Below are positions 15,606-24,321 of a stretch of DNA of 64,000 nucleotides, piece by piece. The stretch lies in NCBI GenBank assembly GCA_017994935.1, contig JAGOJU010000010.1:19119-83118 (forward strand), given 5' to 3'. The stretch's first letter is position 1, and each line of letters begins with the position of its first letter. The stretch comes from Opitutaceae bacterium. GTDB taxonomy: Bacteria > Verrucomicrobiota > Verrucomicrobiia > Opitutales > Opitutaceae. Position numbers and translations under genes: made by a program. The notes beneath the pieces were generated by a model. The model was given only the letters and a program-made list of their open reading frames with translations, was not told the origin of the DNA and did no database searches.

Positions 15606-16850
15606 TCAGGCGGCCACGTGTCTCTCCGCGGGGGAGGCTGACCCGTTGATCGCCGGAGCGGGCGTATTTGCCAGGGCGCGCTCCGCCAGGTGTGCGCCGA
15701 TGGCAAGCGATGCGGTGGCTGCGGGACTCGGGGCGTTCAACACGTGGAGGATGCCGGGTCGCTCGATGAGATGAAAGTCTTCCACCAGGGAGCCGTCCGG
15801 TCGCATGGCCTGTGCGCGCACGCCGGCGCCGCCTTCCTCCAGATCGGATTCCTGAATGGCAGGTACGAGTTTCTGGAGTGCTCTGCAGAAGAGCTTCCTG
15901 CTGAAAGACCGGCGGAGTTCATTCCACGCCATGTTCCGGTGATTGCGGGTGAAGGCCCAGAATCCCCTGTATCCCAGGGAGTCCGCCAGGTCCGCCGCGT
16001 TGATACGCCATTTGGTGTAGCCTTCGCGGGAGAAGGCGAGGACGGCATTGGGTCCCGCCTCGATGCCTCCGTGAATCAGCCGTGTGAAGTGGACACCGAG
16101 GAAGGGAAACGCAGGGTCGGGGACCGGATAGATCAGGTGCTTGACCAGATATTCGGCGGATTTCCGGAGCCTGTAGTACTCGCCACGGAAAGGCACGATG
16201 CGGACATCGCGCTCCTCGCCCGAACCGGCAGCCACGCGGTCGCTGTGAAGACCCGCACACGTGATGACGTGGTGTGCCCGGAACTCACCGGCTGTGGTCA
16301 GGACCATCCAGGCGTCGCCGTCCTTCAGGATTCGGGTGACCCGGGTACGCGTGCGCACGGTGCCGCCGGATCTTGAGAATTCCCGCGCCATGGCGGCGCA
16401 GACGGCTGGGTAGTCGACGATGCCCTCCTCCGGCACCCGCACGGCCGCAAGGCCGGCTGCGTGGGGCTCAATTTCCTTGAGCGCATCGGATGCCAGCCAC
16501 TCGAGCCCACGGAGCCCGTTTGCCGTGCCTCGCTCGAGCAGTGCCCTGAGGCGGACGACTTCGTCGGCAGTCGTGGCGACGACCAGCTTCCCGCAAATCT
16601 GATGGGCGATAGCGTGCTGCTCGCAGAATCGGGTCATCCTGCGGATGCCCTCGACCGCGAATTTTGCCTTGAGCGAACCGGGGCGATAGTAGAGGCCTGC
16701 GTGGAGAACACCACTGTTATGGGTGCTCTGGTGAAGGCCTGCCGCCGACTCCTTCTCGAGCAGGATGATTCGTGCGCCAGGCTGGCGATCCCTCACCGCC
16801 AGGGCGGTTGCGAGGCCGACGATTCCCCCGCCGACAATGACGACGTTCAT
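15606..16850 (-). CDS. lhgO: L-2-hydroxyglutarate oxidase-like FAD-dependent oxidoreductase
   Basis: The 414-residue protein has the FAD Rossmann motif GGGIVGLATA at the N terminus (VIVGGGIVG) and the DAO-fold signature STHNSGVLHAGLYYRPGSLK, which is characteristic of LhgO/YgaF. Further family marks are CAGLHSDRVA, PFRGEYYRL and the C-terminal GAGVRAQAM. The enzyme oxidises L-2-hydroxyglutarate to 2-oxoglutarate, passing electrons to the quinone pool. Its start is nine bases after the stop of the upstream GT41 gene, so the two are probably co-transcribed although no functional link is obvious. The C-terminal tail after ALANTP is variable. Confidence 0.87.
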   Translation of the reverse strand: MNVVIVGGGIVGLATALAVRDRQPGARIILLEKESAAGLHQSTHNSGVLHAGLYYRPGSLKAKFAVEGIRRMTRFCEQHAIAHQICGKLVVATTADEVVRLRALLERGTANGLRGLEWLASDALKEIEPHAAGLAAVRVPEEGIVDYPAVCAAMAREFSRSGGTVRTRTRVTRILKDGDAWMVLTTAGEFRAHHVITCAGLHSDRVAAGSGEERDVRIVPFRGEYYRLRKSAEYLVKHLIYPVPDPAFPFLGVHFTRLIHGGIEAGPNAVLAFSREGYTKWRINAADLADSLGYRGFWAFTRNHRNMAWNELRRSFSRKLFCRALQKLVPAIQESDLEEGGAGVRAQAMRPDGSLVEDFHLIERPGILHVLNAPSPAATASLAIGAHLAERALANTPAPAINGSASPAERHVAA

Positions 16851-16859
16851 TCAGCTGAT

Positions 16860-19142
16860 TCAGGCCACATTGACGCGGGATGCGAGCTGGATCACGCGCA
16901 GATCGGAGGGTGCGATCTCCAGTGCGCATCCCAAGGCCTCGCGGGCAAGCTCCGCGGAGCCTGCGGCTTCGGCGAGTTCGAAGAGCAGCAGCCACGAATC
17001 GACGCGGGAAGGGTCGAGCCTCAGGCTCGTTTCCAGCGCATGGATGGAGGACTGCGGGGCCCCTGCCGCGCGGTAGACGCGGGCGATGTCGTACCAGAGT
17101 TCGGCGTTGCCTTCGTCCTGCTGCACCGCGGAAGCGAGATAGGCGGCAGCACGCGGATGGCGGCCCGAGGCGAAGAGAGCGAGTCCGTGGCGGTGGCGGC
17201 TCTGTGCGTCGAGCGGCATCCGTTCAGCGGCAACAAGCGGAGTTCGGTCGGCTCGGAATGCGGCGGCGCCCAACTCGGCCATCTGGTCAAAGGCGGTTTC
17301 AATCAAGGCCCCGAAGGCGTCGCTCGCCGCGAGCGGATCGAGGAACGGCGGCACGCGCTCGATGGACTGGGAAATGGCGTTGCGAAGGGTGAGCCGTGAG
17401 CCCGGATCCTGCGACAACCGGACAGCGATGTCCCGGTAGGACTCCTCGCTCGTGGCGATCAGCTCCTCGAGTCCGATCTGCCTGAGCAGGGCAGCGCCCA
17501 TGCGTGAACGGAAACAATCGCCCTCCCAGGCGATGGTCGGAATGCCCAGTTCGAGCGGATCGACAAGAGAGTTGACCCCTCCAAACGGATAGGTGTCGAG
17601 ATAGATGTCACCGACGCTCAGGAGCGACTTCACGTCGGAGCGCGAAGGGAATCGTTCGGTCGAGACCTTGAGGCGCGTGGGATCCACCTCGTGTGCTGCG
17701 AGCACCTTGTCGAATTCGATGCAGAATCGGTCGATGGGGTAGGAGGATGCCCAGTTGGGATTGAAGGGATGGACAAGCAATTGAGAGCCGGGAACGGCCT
17801 TCAGGAGCCTTGCCCATGCGGCCTGCACCTCCGGTATGATCTTGAAATAGTTGGCGGCCGTCACGAAGAGCAGGGCGTCGCTTGGCACTCCGAGCGCCTC
17901 GCGCGTCCATTGCGTTGAAGGCGCCTGCCGGTCGGCTTCATAGTTGAAGGCGTGGGCGGGACCCGGGAGCAGGCCCAGGCGTTCGCTGAAGTGGGCGTGC
18001 GCCTCTGGTGACTCCGTCAGGTCGCCTGAAACGTACAGGTCGATATGCGGGAGTCCTGATGTGATGCAGGAGGAGTTGTTGACAACCTGAAGGGGGGCAT
18101 TGCGATAAAGCGCAAGGCGGGCGACTTCGTTGAAGACAGCGGTCACGTTTGTGCCAAAAACAATCACATCGAGCCGGGCATCACGCAGCATGTCCAGTTG
18201 TCCGGACAGATCCTCGGGGAGCAAGGTGAGTGCCTGGGAGTGTTCTCGCGCATGTTTCTCGAGCGGTTCCCCGGTGATCCGGTGCGCGAAGAGGTGGACT
18301 TCGAAACGTTCGGGGTCCAGCTGTTCAAATGTGGGCAGCGTGGTGTAGGTCTCGGTTTGAGGACCAAAGTGGCGGCTGACAAAGCCCACCTTGAGCTTGC
18401 GGCCGAAACGCAGTTCCGGTGCGGGCTCATAGACATCGCGGTGCGCATTCATCGCCTTGGTGAGCAGCCGACCGCGAAGCTCAGCATGCTGCCGCAGGCT
18501 TCCTTCGGAGAAATACAGGGGAATGCAGGAGGCTGTGTTGAGGTAGGCGTCGAGCGCGAGACGCACGGTCTTCGAACCGAGATTGCGATCGGTCCAGGCG
18601 ACGAGATCCTCGAGCCGGCGCAGCGTGTGCGCCGCAAACGTCTCCGCTTGGCCCGCTGCACAGAATCCCTGCACGGGAGCGAACAGCCATTCCGTGTAGT
18701 CACCCCAGAGTTCGTCCGGCACACGACTCAGCGTCGGGGCCTCCGGCCACTGCCAGGCTGACGTCAGCAGCATGGCCGCCAGCAGCCCCGGGCCTCCTTG
18801 GAATTCGGTCGCGAGTTTTCCAGCCAGATCGAGGTCGGAAGCGGACGTAGTCAGATCATGGATACCCGATTCCCGGACGGACTTGAGGAGCGCGCGGATG
18901 TCGCCGGCCACCGCGCTCCTGATCTGCTTTTTCGAAAGGTGAGCGACCGCGGTTGCGCAATCCTGTCGCAGCGCGAAGAAAGCCTCGTATGCGGATGGCG
19001 ACGCGGAACGGGTGTTCGCCAGCAGTTCCGCCAATCCGGCGCGTACGGCTTCACATAGCGAGGCCAGAGCGGACTCAGGGAGCGTCGGACTGTTGCGCGA
19101 AGCGGAAACGGGGACGGGGATGGAGGTGGCACCGGGAAGCAT
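16860..19142 (-). CDS. Divergent GT41-type glycosyltransferase with C-terminal TPR
   Basis: A 760-residue protein with three parts: an N-terminal helical domain without clear TPRs (1-245); a GT-B core (248-620) with KVGFVSRHFGPQTETY, the donor-site YLDTYPFGGVNSLVDP (about 515-529) and GIPTIAWEGDCFRSRMGAALL; and a C-terminal pair of TPR-like repeats (650-755). The core is related to O-GlcNAc transferases, but the His near the first strand, the Lys of the donor site and the TTT run found in the two upstream paralogues are replaced. That, and the non-TPR N-terminal domain, recall the HMW1C branch of GT41. The acceptor is unknown. It probably acts on cytoplasmic proteins. ATG at 19142 is preceded by AAGGA at good spacing. 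Confidence 0.8.
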   Translation of the reverse strand: MLPGATSIPVPVSASRNSPTLPESALASLCEAVRAGLAELLANTRSASPSAYEAFFALRQDCATAVAHLSKKQIRSAVAGDIRALLKSVRESGIHDLTTSASDLDLAGKLATEFQGGPGLLAAMLLTSAWQWPEAPTLSRVPDELWGDYTEWLFAPVQGFCAAGQAETFAAHTLRRLEDLVAWTDRNLGSKTVRLALDAYLNTASCIPLYFSEGSLRQHAELRGRLLTKAMNAHRDVYEPAPELRFGRKLKVGFVSRHFGPQTETYTTLPTFEQLDPERFEVHLFAHRITGEPLEKHAREHSQALTLLPEDLSGQLDMLRDARLDVIVFGTNVTAVFNEVARLALYRNAPLQVVNNSSCITSGLPHIDLYVSGDLTESPEAHAHFSERLGLLPGPAHAFNYEADRQAPSTQWTREALGVPSDALLFVTAANYFKIIPEVQAAWARLLKAVPGSQLLVHPFNPNWASSYPIDRFCIEFDKVLAAHEVDPTRLKVSTERFPSRSDVKSLLSVGDIYLDTYPFGGVNSLVDPLELGIPTIAWEGDCFRSRMGAALLRQIGLEELIATSEESYRDIAVRLSQDPGSRLTLRNAISQSIERVPPFLDPLAASDAFGALIETAFDQMAELGAAAFRADRTPLVAAERMPLDAQSRHRHGLALFASGRHPRAAAYLASAVQQDEGNAELWYDIARVYRAAGAPQSSIHALETSLRLDPSRVDSWLLLFELAEAAGSAELAREALGCALEIAPSDLRVIQLASRVNVA

Positions 19143-19308
19143 GGCAATCCTTAAGCATATTGTAGGCCCAACATGAATTGATGTATGGAACTCAATTGTC
19201 GATAGATACTAACGTGTTTAATAAGTGATATCGTGACTCAGAATTCAGGGGATTTCCCTCAGGCATTTTATAGGGCGGCACTATTTGCCTGGGGAGCATG
19301 ATCGGCGG
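19143..19308 (-). promoter_or_regulatory. AT-rich leader and ribosome binding site of the divergent GT41 gene
   Basis: This 166-base gap is markedly AT-richer than its surroundings and separates the third glycosyltransferase gene from the two coupled upstream ones. Read leftward it carries TACAAT (possible -10) and TTAAGGATTGCC directly before the ATG, with AAGGA as ribosome binding site. No good -35 box is seen at the right spacing. A promoter here is likely but not located exactly. Confidence 0.45.
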
Positions 19309-21288
19309 TCATGCGGCGGCTCTTGTGGCGGCGCTGTGACATTGAACCAGGGCTTCGCCGAAGCGTTTTGCCTGTGTGGCGTGATCCATGAGAAGGCTGG
19401 CGGCGAGCTGAGTTCGAAGCTCCGCTGTGCTGGCTGCGAGGTTCTTTCGATCCTGCACGAGGCGTGCTGCGAGCCGGACGTATTCCTCGTCGGAGGTTGC
19501 GATCCATTCGGAATGCCCCACCGCTGACAGCAAGGATGCGCTCACGCGGCTCGCGTGGCGGTTCCCTGCGAGCGTGACAACCGGTCGTCCCATCCACAGT
19601 GCTTCGCACGTGGTCGTCGTCCCGTTGTAGGGTGAGGTGTCGAGAGCGACGTCGATCCTATTGTAAAGCGCCAGATGAGCCTCGAGGCCGCTGGTCCGAC
19701 CGGCGAATGTGAGTCGGTCGCGGGAGATGTTTCGGGCATCCATGTACGCAAGCAGCCGATCCTGGAAGGAGGGTTCGTCGACGCCGTGACCCTTCATGAA
19801 CAAGCAGGAATTGGGAACGCGGCGGAGAATGTCCGACCAGAGCCGAAGGGTGTGGTCAGAGAACTTCGCCGCGTTGTTGAACGAGCCGAAGGTGATCTGT
19901 GAGGAGTCCAGGCATGGCGGCGGCGCGACCTCCGGTGCACTTGAGGGAGGCTGGTAGGTCCAGGCGCAGGGCGAAAAGCGAAGGAGCCGTTCGGTATGGT
20001 AGGCGTCGCTCGAAGGGAACGGATCAGCGATTTCATCCGTGAAGCGGAAGTTGATCGCCGAGAGACCGGTTGTGTTGGGATAGCCCAGGTAGCTGATCTG
20101 CACCGGTGCCGGGCGCCTCGCAAAAACAGGCAGTCGATTGAACCCGGTATGGCCTGCAAGGTCGACAAGGATGTCCGGACGGTCCTCACGGATGCGCTCC
20201 TCCACCCATCTGTCTGGATGCGAGGCGAAGTTTCGCCAGAGCCTGGCCCGTTGCCGAAGCCGGTCGCTCACCGCATCCGTGACGGCATGGTCGTGGTAGA
20301 GGATGATTTCGAATCGCGAGCGATCGAGATGGGCGAGAAGAGGCTCGAGAAAATAGGAAACGGAATGCGCGCGAAGATCGGGCGACAGGAAAGCAACGCG
20401 CAGGGGCTCATGTGCTGAAGGAAGTGCGGTTTCAATCCGCCTGGGAGCGGGGTCACCTTCGAGCCGTTTTCCAAAGGCGAGGTGCTCCTCGTACAGGCGG
20501 GAAGGATCGATGGTGTCGAGATAGTTGAGGCAAAGCAGTCGCGCGCTTCCCGCCTCAACATTTCCAGGATCGAGTGCAAGTGCCCGGTCGTAGGCAGCAA
20601 CGGCCTCCGGGATTTGGTTGGCGCGCTGAAGGGCAAGGCCCTTGCCCAGCATGGCCTGCACAAAGCCGGGGTCTATCGAAAGTGCCTTGTCGAGCGATTC
20701 AACGCCACCGGGAATGTCGCCGGACTGCACCTGCGCGAGTCCCAGGTTGCACCAGGCGCCGGCGAAGCGCGGGTTCAGTTCGATCGCCTTCCTGAAGTGG
20801 GGAATGGCATGGACGAAACCCTGCGTGTCGGCGATCAGGGCGCCCAATTGATCGTGCGCTTCCGCGAGTCCCGGCTGAAGGACCAGGGCGCGCCTGAAGG
20901 CCTCGATCGCATCGGGCGGACGTCCGAGTGCGCGCAGCACCAGCCCGAGGCCGTTCCACGTTTCGGCGGCGGACGGATCTCGCGCGAGCGAGGTGCGCAG
21001 GTGTTTCTCGGCTTTGTCTGGATGGCCCTGCGAGAAAAGTGCCATGCCCAGCCGCATCGCGCAGGGTGCGGACCGCGGGTCGAGCGAAAGCGCTCTCGAG
21101 AGAAGCGTCACGGCTGCGTTGTAGTCATGACGCTGATACGCAACCGTACCGGCCAGATGCACGGCATCGAACAGCCGCGGAGCAACCTTGAGGATCTGCT
21201 CGTAGATCGCGGCTGCCTGGTCGAGCCGGCCTGCCCTGTGATGTGCCAGACCCGCCCGCAGCGTGCTCTGGAGTTTTGCCGGAGTCAT
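19309..21288 (-). CDS. TPR-containing O-GlcNAc transferase-like glycosyltransferase (GT41/SPINDLY type)
   Basis: The 659-residue protein has about eight TPRs (residues 1-270, for example AGLAHHRAGRLDQAAAIYEQIL and AIELNPRFAGAWCNLGLAQ) followed by the two-lobed GT41 catalytic domain. Key features are VAFLSPDLRAHSVSYFLEPLL with the family His, FMKGHG with the donor-site Lys, and YNGTTTTCEALWMGRPVVTL with the TTT run that binds the UDP phosphates. It should transfer a sugar from a nucleotide donor to Ser/Thr of proteins; donor and targets are unknown. The start at 21288 overlaps the stop of the preceding gene as ATGA, so the longer frame to 21444 was rejected. Translational coupling suggests joint use of the two enzymes. 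Confidence 0.9.
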   Translation of the reverse strand: MTPAKLQSTLRAGLAHHRAGRLDQAAAIYEQILKVAPRLFDAVHLAGTVAYQRHDYNAAVTLLSRALSLDPRSAPCAMRLGMALFSQGHPDKAEKHLRTSLARDPSAAETWNGLGLVLRALGRPPDAIEAFRRALVLQPGLAEAHDQLGALIADTQGFVHAIPHFRKAIELNPRFAGAWCNLGLAQVQSGDIPGGVESLDKALSIDPGFVQAMLGKGLALQRANQIPEAVAAYDRALALDPGNVEAGSARLLCLNYLDTIDPSRLYEEHLAFGKRLEGDPAPRRIETALPSAHEPLRVAFLSPDLRAHSVSYFLEPLLAHLDRSRFEIILYHDHAVTDAVSDRLRQRARLWRNFASHPDRWVEERIREDRPDILVDLAGHTGFNRLPVFARRPAPVQISYLGYPNTTGLSAINFRFTDEIADPFPSSDAYHTERLLRFSPCAWTYQPPSSAPEVAPPPCLDSSQITFGSFNNAAKFSDHTLRLWSDILRRVPNSCLFMKGHGVDEPSFQDRLLAYMDARNISRDRLTFAGRTSGLEAHLALYNRIDVALDTSPYNGTTTTCEALWMGRPVVTLAGNRHASRVSASLLSAVGHSEWIATSDEEYVRLAARLVQDRKNLAASTAELRTQLAASLLMDHATQAKRFGEALVQCHSAATRAAA

Positions 21289-23207
21289 GCGACGGCAGGT
21301 TGAGCCGAGTTTTCTGGGGAGGGATTCATGCCCTCCTGATGTCGCTCGTTCCAGCAGGTGCGCAGAGCCGCGCCGAAACGGGCAGCCTGTCCGGCATAGT
21401 CGAAAAGCGGACCGCTGCGCAGGGAGTCCCGCAATGTCTGACACGCCATTGTCAAAGCCGCCCGGTCATGGGCGAGGCCGACAGCGATGCTCACGTAGTC
21501 AGTCTCGGTGCGGGCGATCCAGGCGGACCGGCCTGCGGCGGTCAGGAGGGAGACGCCGACGCGACTCGCGTGCCGGTCGCCTTCCAGGGTGACCACGGGG
21601 CGTTGCATCCAGAGAGCCTCGCAGGTGGTGGTAGTGCCGTGGTAGGGAAAGGTGTCGAGTGCGATGTCCAGCCGGGAGTAGGTTTCCAGGTGGCTGCGGA
21701 TATCCGGGGCGGGGTCGAGCAATTCAACACGCGAGGCGTCGAGACCATTGCGGGTCAGACGCTCCAGAAATGCCGCATGCGTTTTCGTATGACTTTTCAG
21801 CACAAGCCTTGAGCCGGGCACCGCGTTGAGGATCCTGCTCCAGAGCGCGATCGTGAAATCGGAGATCTTGGAGAAATTGTTGAACGATCCGAAAGTGATT
21901 CCGGCCCGGGTGGCGCATGGCAGGGGGGATGGCCCGGGTGAATCCGGGGGCGGCTGGTAGGTCCAAGCGCACCCGTCCAGGCGGACAAGACGTTCGGTGT
22001 GGTAGGCATCCGACTCGGGAGAGGGATCCGCGAAGGAGTCCGTGATCTTGTAGTCGATCGTGGAGAGTCCGGTGGTATTCGGGTATCCCAGAAAGGTGAT
22101 TTGCACCGCGGCCATGCGCCGGGCGAGGAGGGTCATGCGATTGAGCCCGGTGTGCCCGGCGAGGTCGATGAGGATGTCGGGTGCGTCCTCGAGGATCTGC
22201 CGCGCCACCTCGTCATCTGGGACACCGACGATGTGACGCCAGATCGTGGCGCGGGAGCGAAGGCGTTCGCTTACCGCATCGATGACATAGTGGTCGTGAT
22301 AAAGTGCGATTTCGAAACGGCCGGGGTCCAGATGACAGAGCAGCGGTTCAAGAAAGCTTGCGACCGCGTGGGTGCGCAGGTCGGGCGACAGGAATGCCAC
22401 GCGCAGCCGTTCACCGCGTGTGGAGGGTGTGGCGGCGGAGACGTTGACGGGGAATGCCTGTTCGTGTCCCGCCCCTGCGCCGACTCTCCTGCCGAACTCG
22501 ACATGTTCCGCAAAGATGGTTTCGCGCGCGAAAGATGGGAGGTAGTTGAGCGCGAACAACCGGGAACTCCGGGCGTCGTGGTGGTCGGGGTTGCGCAGGA
22601 GCTGCCTGTCATAGGCGGCGATGGCGTCCTCCACGCGATGGAGCTGCTGCAGGGACTGACCGCGGCCAAAGTGTGCGTTCGCATGGCCGGGATCGATCGC
22701 GAGCGCACGATCATGACATTCCAGTGCGGTGTCACTGCGGCCAAGCAGCGCGTGAGTGTGTCCGAGATTGTACCAGCCCGCCGCGTACTTCGGAAGGATC
22801 TCCACGGAGCGCTGATGGGCGGACAAGGCAGCGGCGACATTTCCTGCGGACTTCAATGCCATGCCGAGGTTGTCCCACGCCTCGTGGAACTGAGGATGCT
22901 GCACGGTGATCCTGCGAAGCTGAGCCACGGATTCCGAGATCTGTCCCGCTGCGAGCAGCGCCAGGCCGAGCCGCATTCCGCAGACGGCGGATCGGGGATC
23001 GACGACGAGCGCCTGTTTCAGAAGAGCGATGGCCTCGGACGGCCTTCCGAGTTGCAGCGCCGCGGTGCCGCCCAGGTGACAGGCATCGAAATGCCGCGGA
23101 TCGGCCCGCCGCAACTGGGCGTAGAGGGCGGATGCTTCGCGCAGGCGGCCGGCGCGATGATGCGCCACTGCAGCCTGGAGCTGATGGTGTGACTTGTGGT
23201 GAGCCAT
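21285..23207 (-). CDS. TPR-containing O-GlcNAc transferase-like glycosyltransferase (GT41/SPINDLY type)
   Basis: The 640-residue paralogue of the next gene has N-terminal TPRs (AVAHHRAGRLREASALYAQLRRADPRHFDACHLGG-type units, to about residue 245) and a GT41 core with VAFLSPDLRTHAVASFLEPLL (His), LVLKSHTK (Lys) and YHGTTTTCEALWMQRPVVTL (TTT). The two proteins align along their whole length, consistent with tandem duplication followed by divergence in the TPR part, which selects acceptors in OGT. The ATG at 23207 (MAHHKSHHQLQ) was chosen over the upstream open frame to 23375. It is first in the leftward cluster and divergent from the HDOD gene, with 160 bases between the starts. Confidence 0.9.
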   Translation of the reverse strand: MAHHKSHHQLQAAVAHHRAGRLREASALYAQLRRADPRHFDACHLGGTAALQLGRPSEAIALLKQALVVDPRSAVCGMRLGLALLAAGQISESVAQLRRITVQHPQFHEAWDNLGMALKSAGNVAAALSAHQRSVEILPKYAAGWYNLGHTHALLGRSDTALECHDRALAIDPGHANAHFGRGQSLQQLHRVEDAIAAYDRQLLRNPDHHDARSSRLFALNYLPSFARETIFAEHVEFGRRVGAGAGHEQAFPVNVSAATPSTRGERLRVAFLSPDLRTHAVASFLEPLLCHLDPGRFEIALYHDHYVIDAVSERLRSRATIWRHIVGVPDDEVARQILEDAPDILIDLAGHTGLNRMTLLARRMAAVQITFLGYPNTTGLSTIDYKITDSFADPSPESDAYHTERLVRLDGCAWTYQPPPDSPGPSPLPCATRAGITFGSFNNFSKISDFTIALWSRILNAVPGSRLVLKSHTKTHAAFLERLTRNGLDASRVELLDPAPDIRSHLETYSRLDIALDTFPYHGTTTTCEALWMQRPVVTLEGDRHASRVGVSLLTAAGRSAWIARTETDYVSIAVGLAHDRAALTMACQTLRDSLRSGPLFDYAGQAARFGAALRTCWNERHQEGMNPSPENSAQPAVA

Positions 23208-23367
23208 GTGGCCGGGCTGTTGACATTCTTCGGCATGTGCCTGCCCCGCTTGAGTAGTTTCCCCGATGGCGCGGCGAAAAACCCCTAAACTTTGCCATGT
23301 CCCCGGCCGATTCTGCATCCACGGCTGTTCCCGGCCGATTTTGACCGACCCGCGCACGAACGCCATC

Positions 23368-24297
23368 ATGTCCACCGCCCTCTCTTCAGGTCAAACCCGC
23401 ATGCCCCCACAGATCTACAGTGATTCCGAAATCATGAAGAGGGTGGATGCGTGTCCCAAGCTGGCTTCGCTTCAGAGCATCAATCGGGCGCTGGCGGGAC
23501 TGGTGAATTCGGAGCAGAGTTTCAACTCGCAGATTGCGGAGATCATTCGCCGTGATCCCTCGCTGACGGCGCGTCTCCTCAGGATGGTCAACAGCGTCTA
23601 TTTTGGTCTCACGGCAAAGGTGAACAACATCGAGGAGGCGGTCTTCTACCTTGGGTTGCGACAGATTCGCGAACTGTCGATGGCCACGCCGGTGATCGAG
23701 GAACTTGAAAAGATCTCGCGGTCTCCCCTGAGGCTGCCGTGGCGTGAACTCTGGAAACATTCGATCGGTGCCGCCATCATGACGCGGGAAATCCTGGCGA
23801 CGACGACCCTGCTGATCGACGATGACACCGATTATATCATCGGACTGCTGCACAATGTCGGAAAGGTGGTTCTGGCGACCGCGTTTCCAACGGAGTTTGG
23901 CCAGATTGTCGCCCAGACCTATGCCACTCCCGAGGATGTATGTGCGGCTGAACGTGAACTGATCGGATGGGATCATGCGCGCATCGGCGGCTACTATCTG
24001 CAGCGCCACCAGCTGGCCGCGGAGATCACGGACGCCGTCCTGTATCACAATGCGCCCGAGTCCGCCCCTGATCATGGATTTTATGCGGCGGCGGTGCAGG
24101 TTGCCGACCAGCTTGTCCGATACGCGGGGATCCCGGGAGGCTTTGAGAAGGTCGAACCCATACCGGATGAAGCCTGGCTGAAGCTGTCGGGCTGGACTAT
24201 ACTTTACGGCGATGGCGAGAAGGAGACCCGCATTGCGCGGGCGGCGCTGTCCAACAGTGTTCAACGCCTGCCGACCGTTCTCAACGGTCTCGTCTGA
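23368..24297 (+). CDS. HDOD-domain signalling protein
   Basis: The 309-residue protein is mostly one HDOD domain: IYSDSEIMKRVDACPKLASL, then IIRRDPSLTARLLRMVNSVYFG and VNNIEEAVFYLGLRQIRELSM. The HD-like motif is degenerate (LLHNVGKVVLA), as is usual for HDOD, so no phosphodiesterase activity is expected. Such proteins act as adaptors in signalling, motility or DNA-damage responses. The gene is followed after 24 bases by a PAS hybrid histidine kinase on the same strand, suggesting a shared signalling pathway. Two starts are possible (23368 or 23401); neither has a clear ribosome binding site. Confidence 0.88.
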   Translation: MSTALSSGQTRMPPQIYSDSEIMKRVDACPKLASLQSINRALAGLVNSEQSFNSQIAEIIRRDPSLTARLLRMVNSVYFGLTAKVNNIEEAVFYLGLRQIRELSMATPVIEELEKISRSPLRLPWRELWKHSIGAAIMTREILATTTLLIDDDTDYIIGLLHNVGKVVLATAFPTEFGQIVAQTYATPEDVCAAERELIGWDHARIGGYYLQRHQLAAEITDAVLYHNAPESAPDHGFYAAAVQVADQLVRYAGIPGGFEKVEPIPDEAWLKLSGWTILYGDGEKETRIARAALSNSVQRLPTVLNGLV

Positions 24298-24321
24298 CGG
24301 GCGAGGTCAGGGCGCCTCGAC

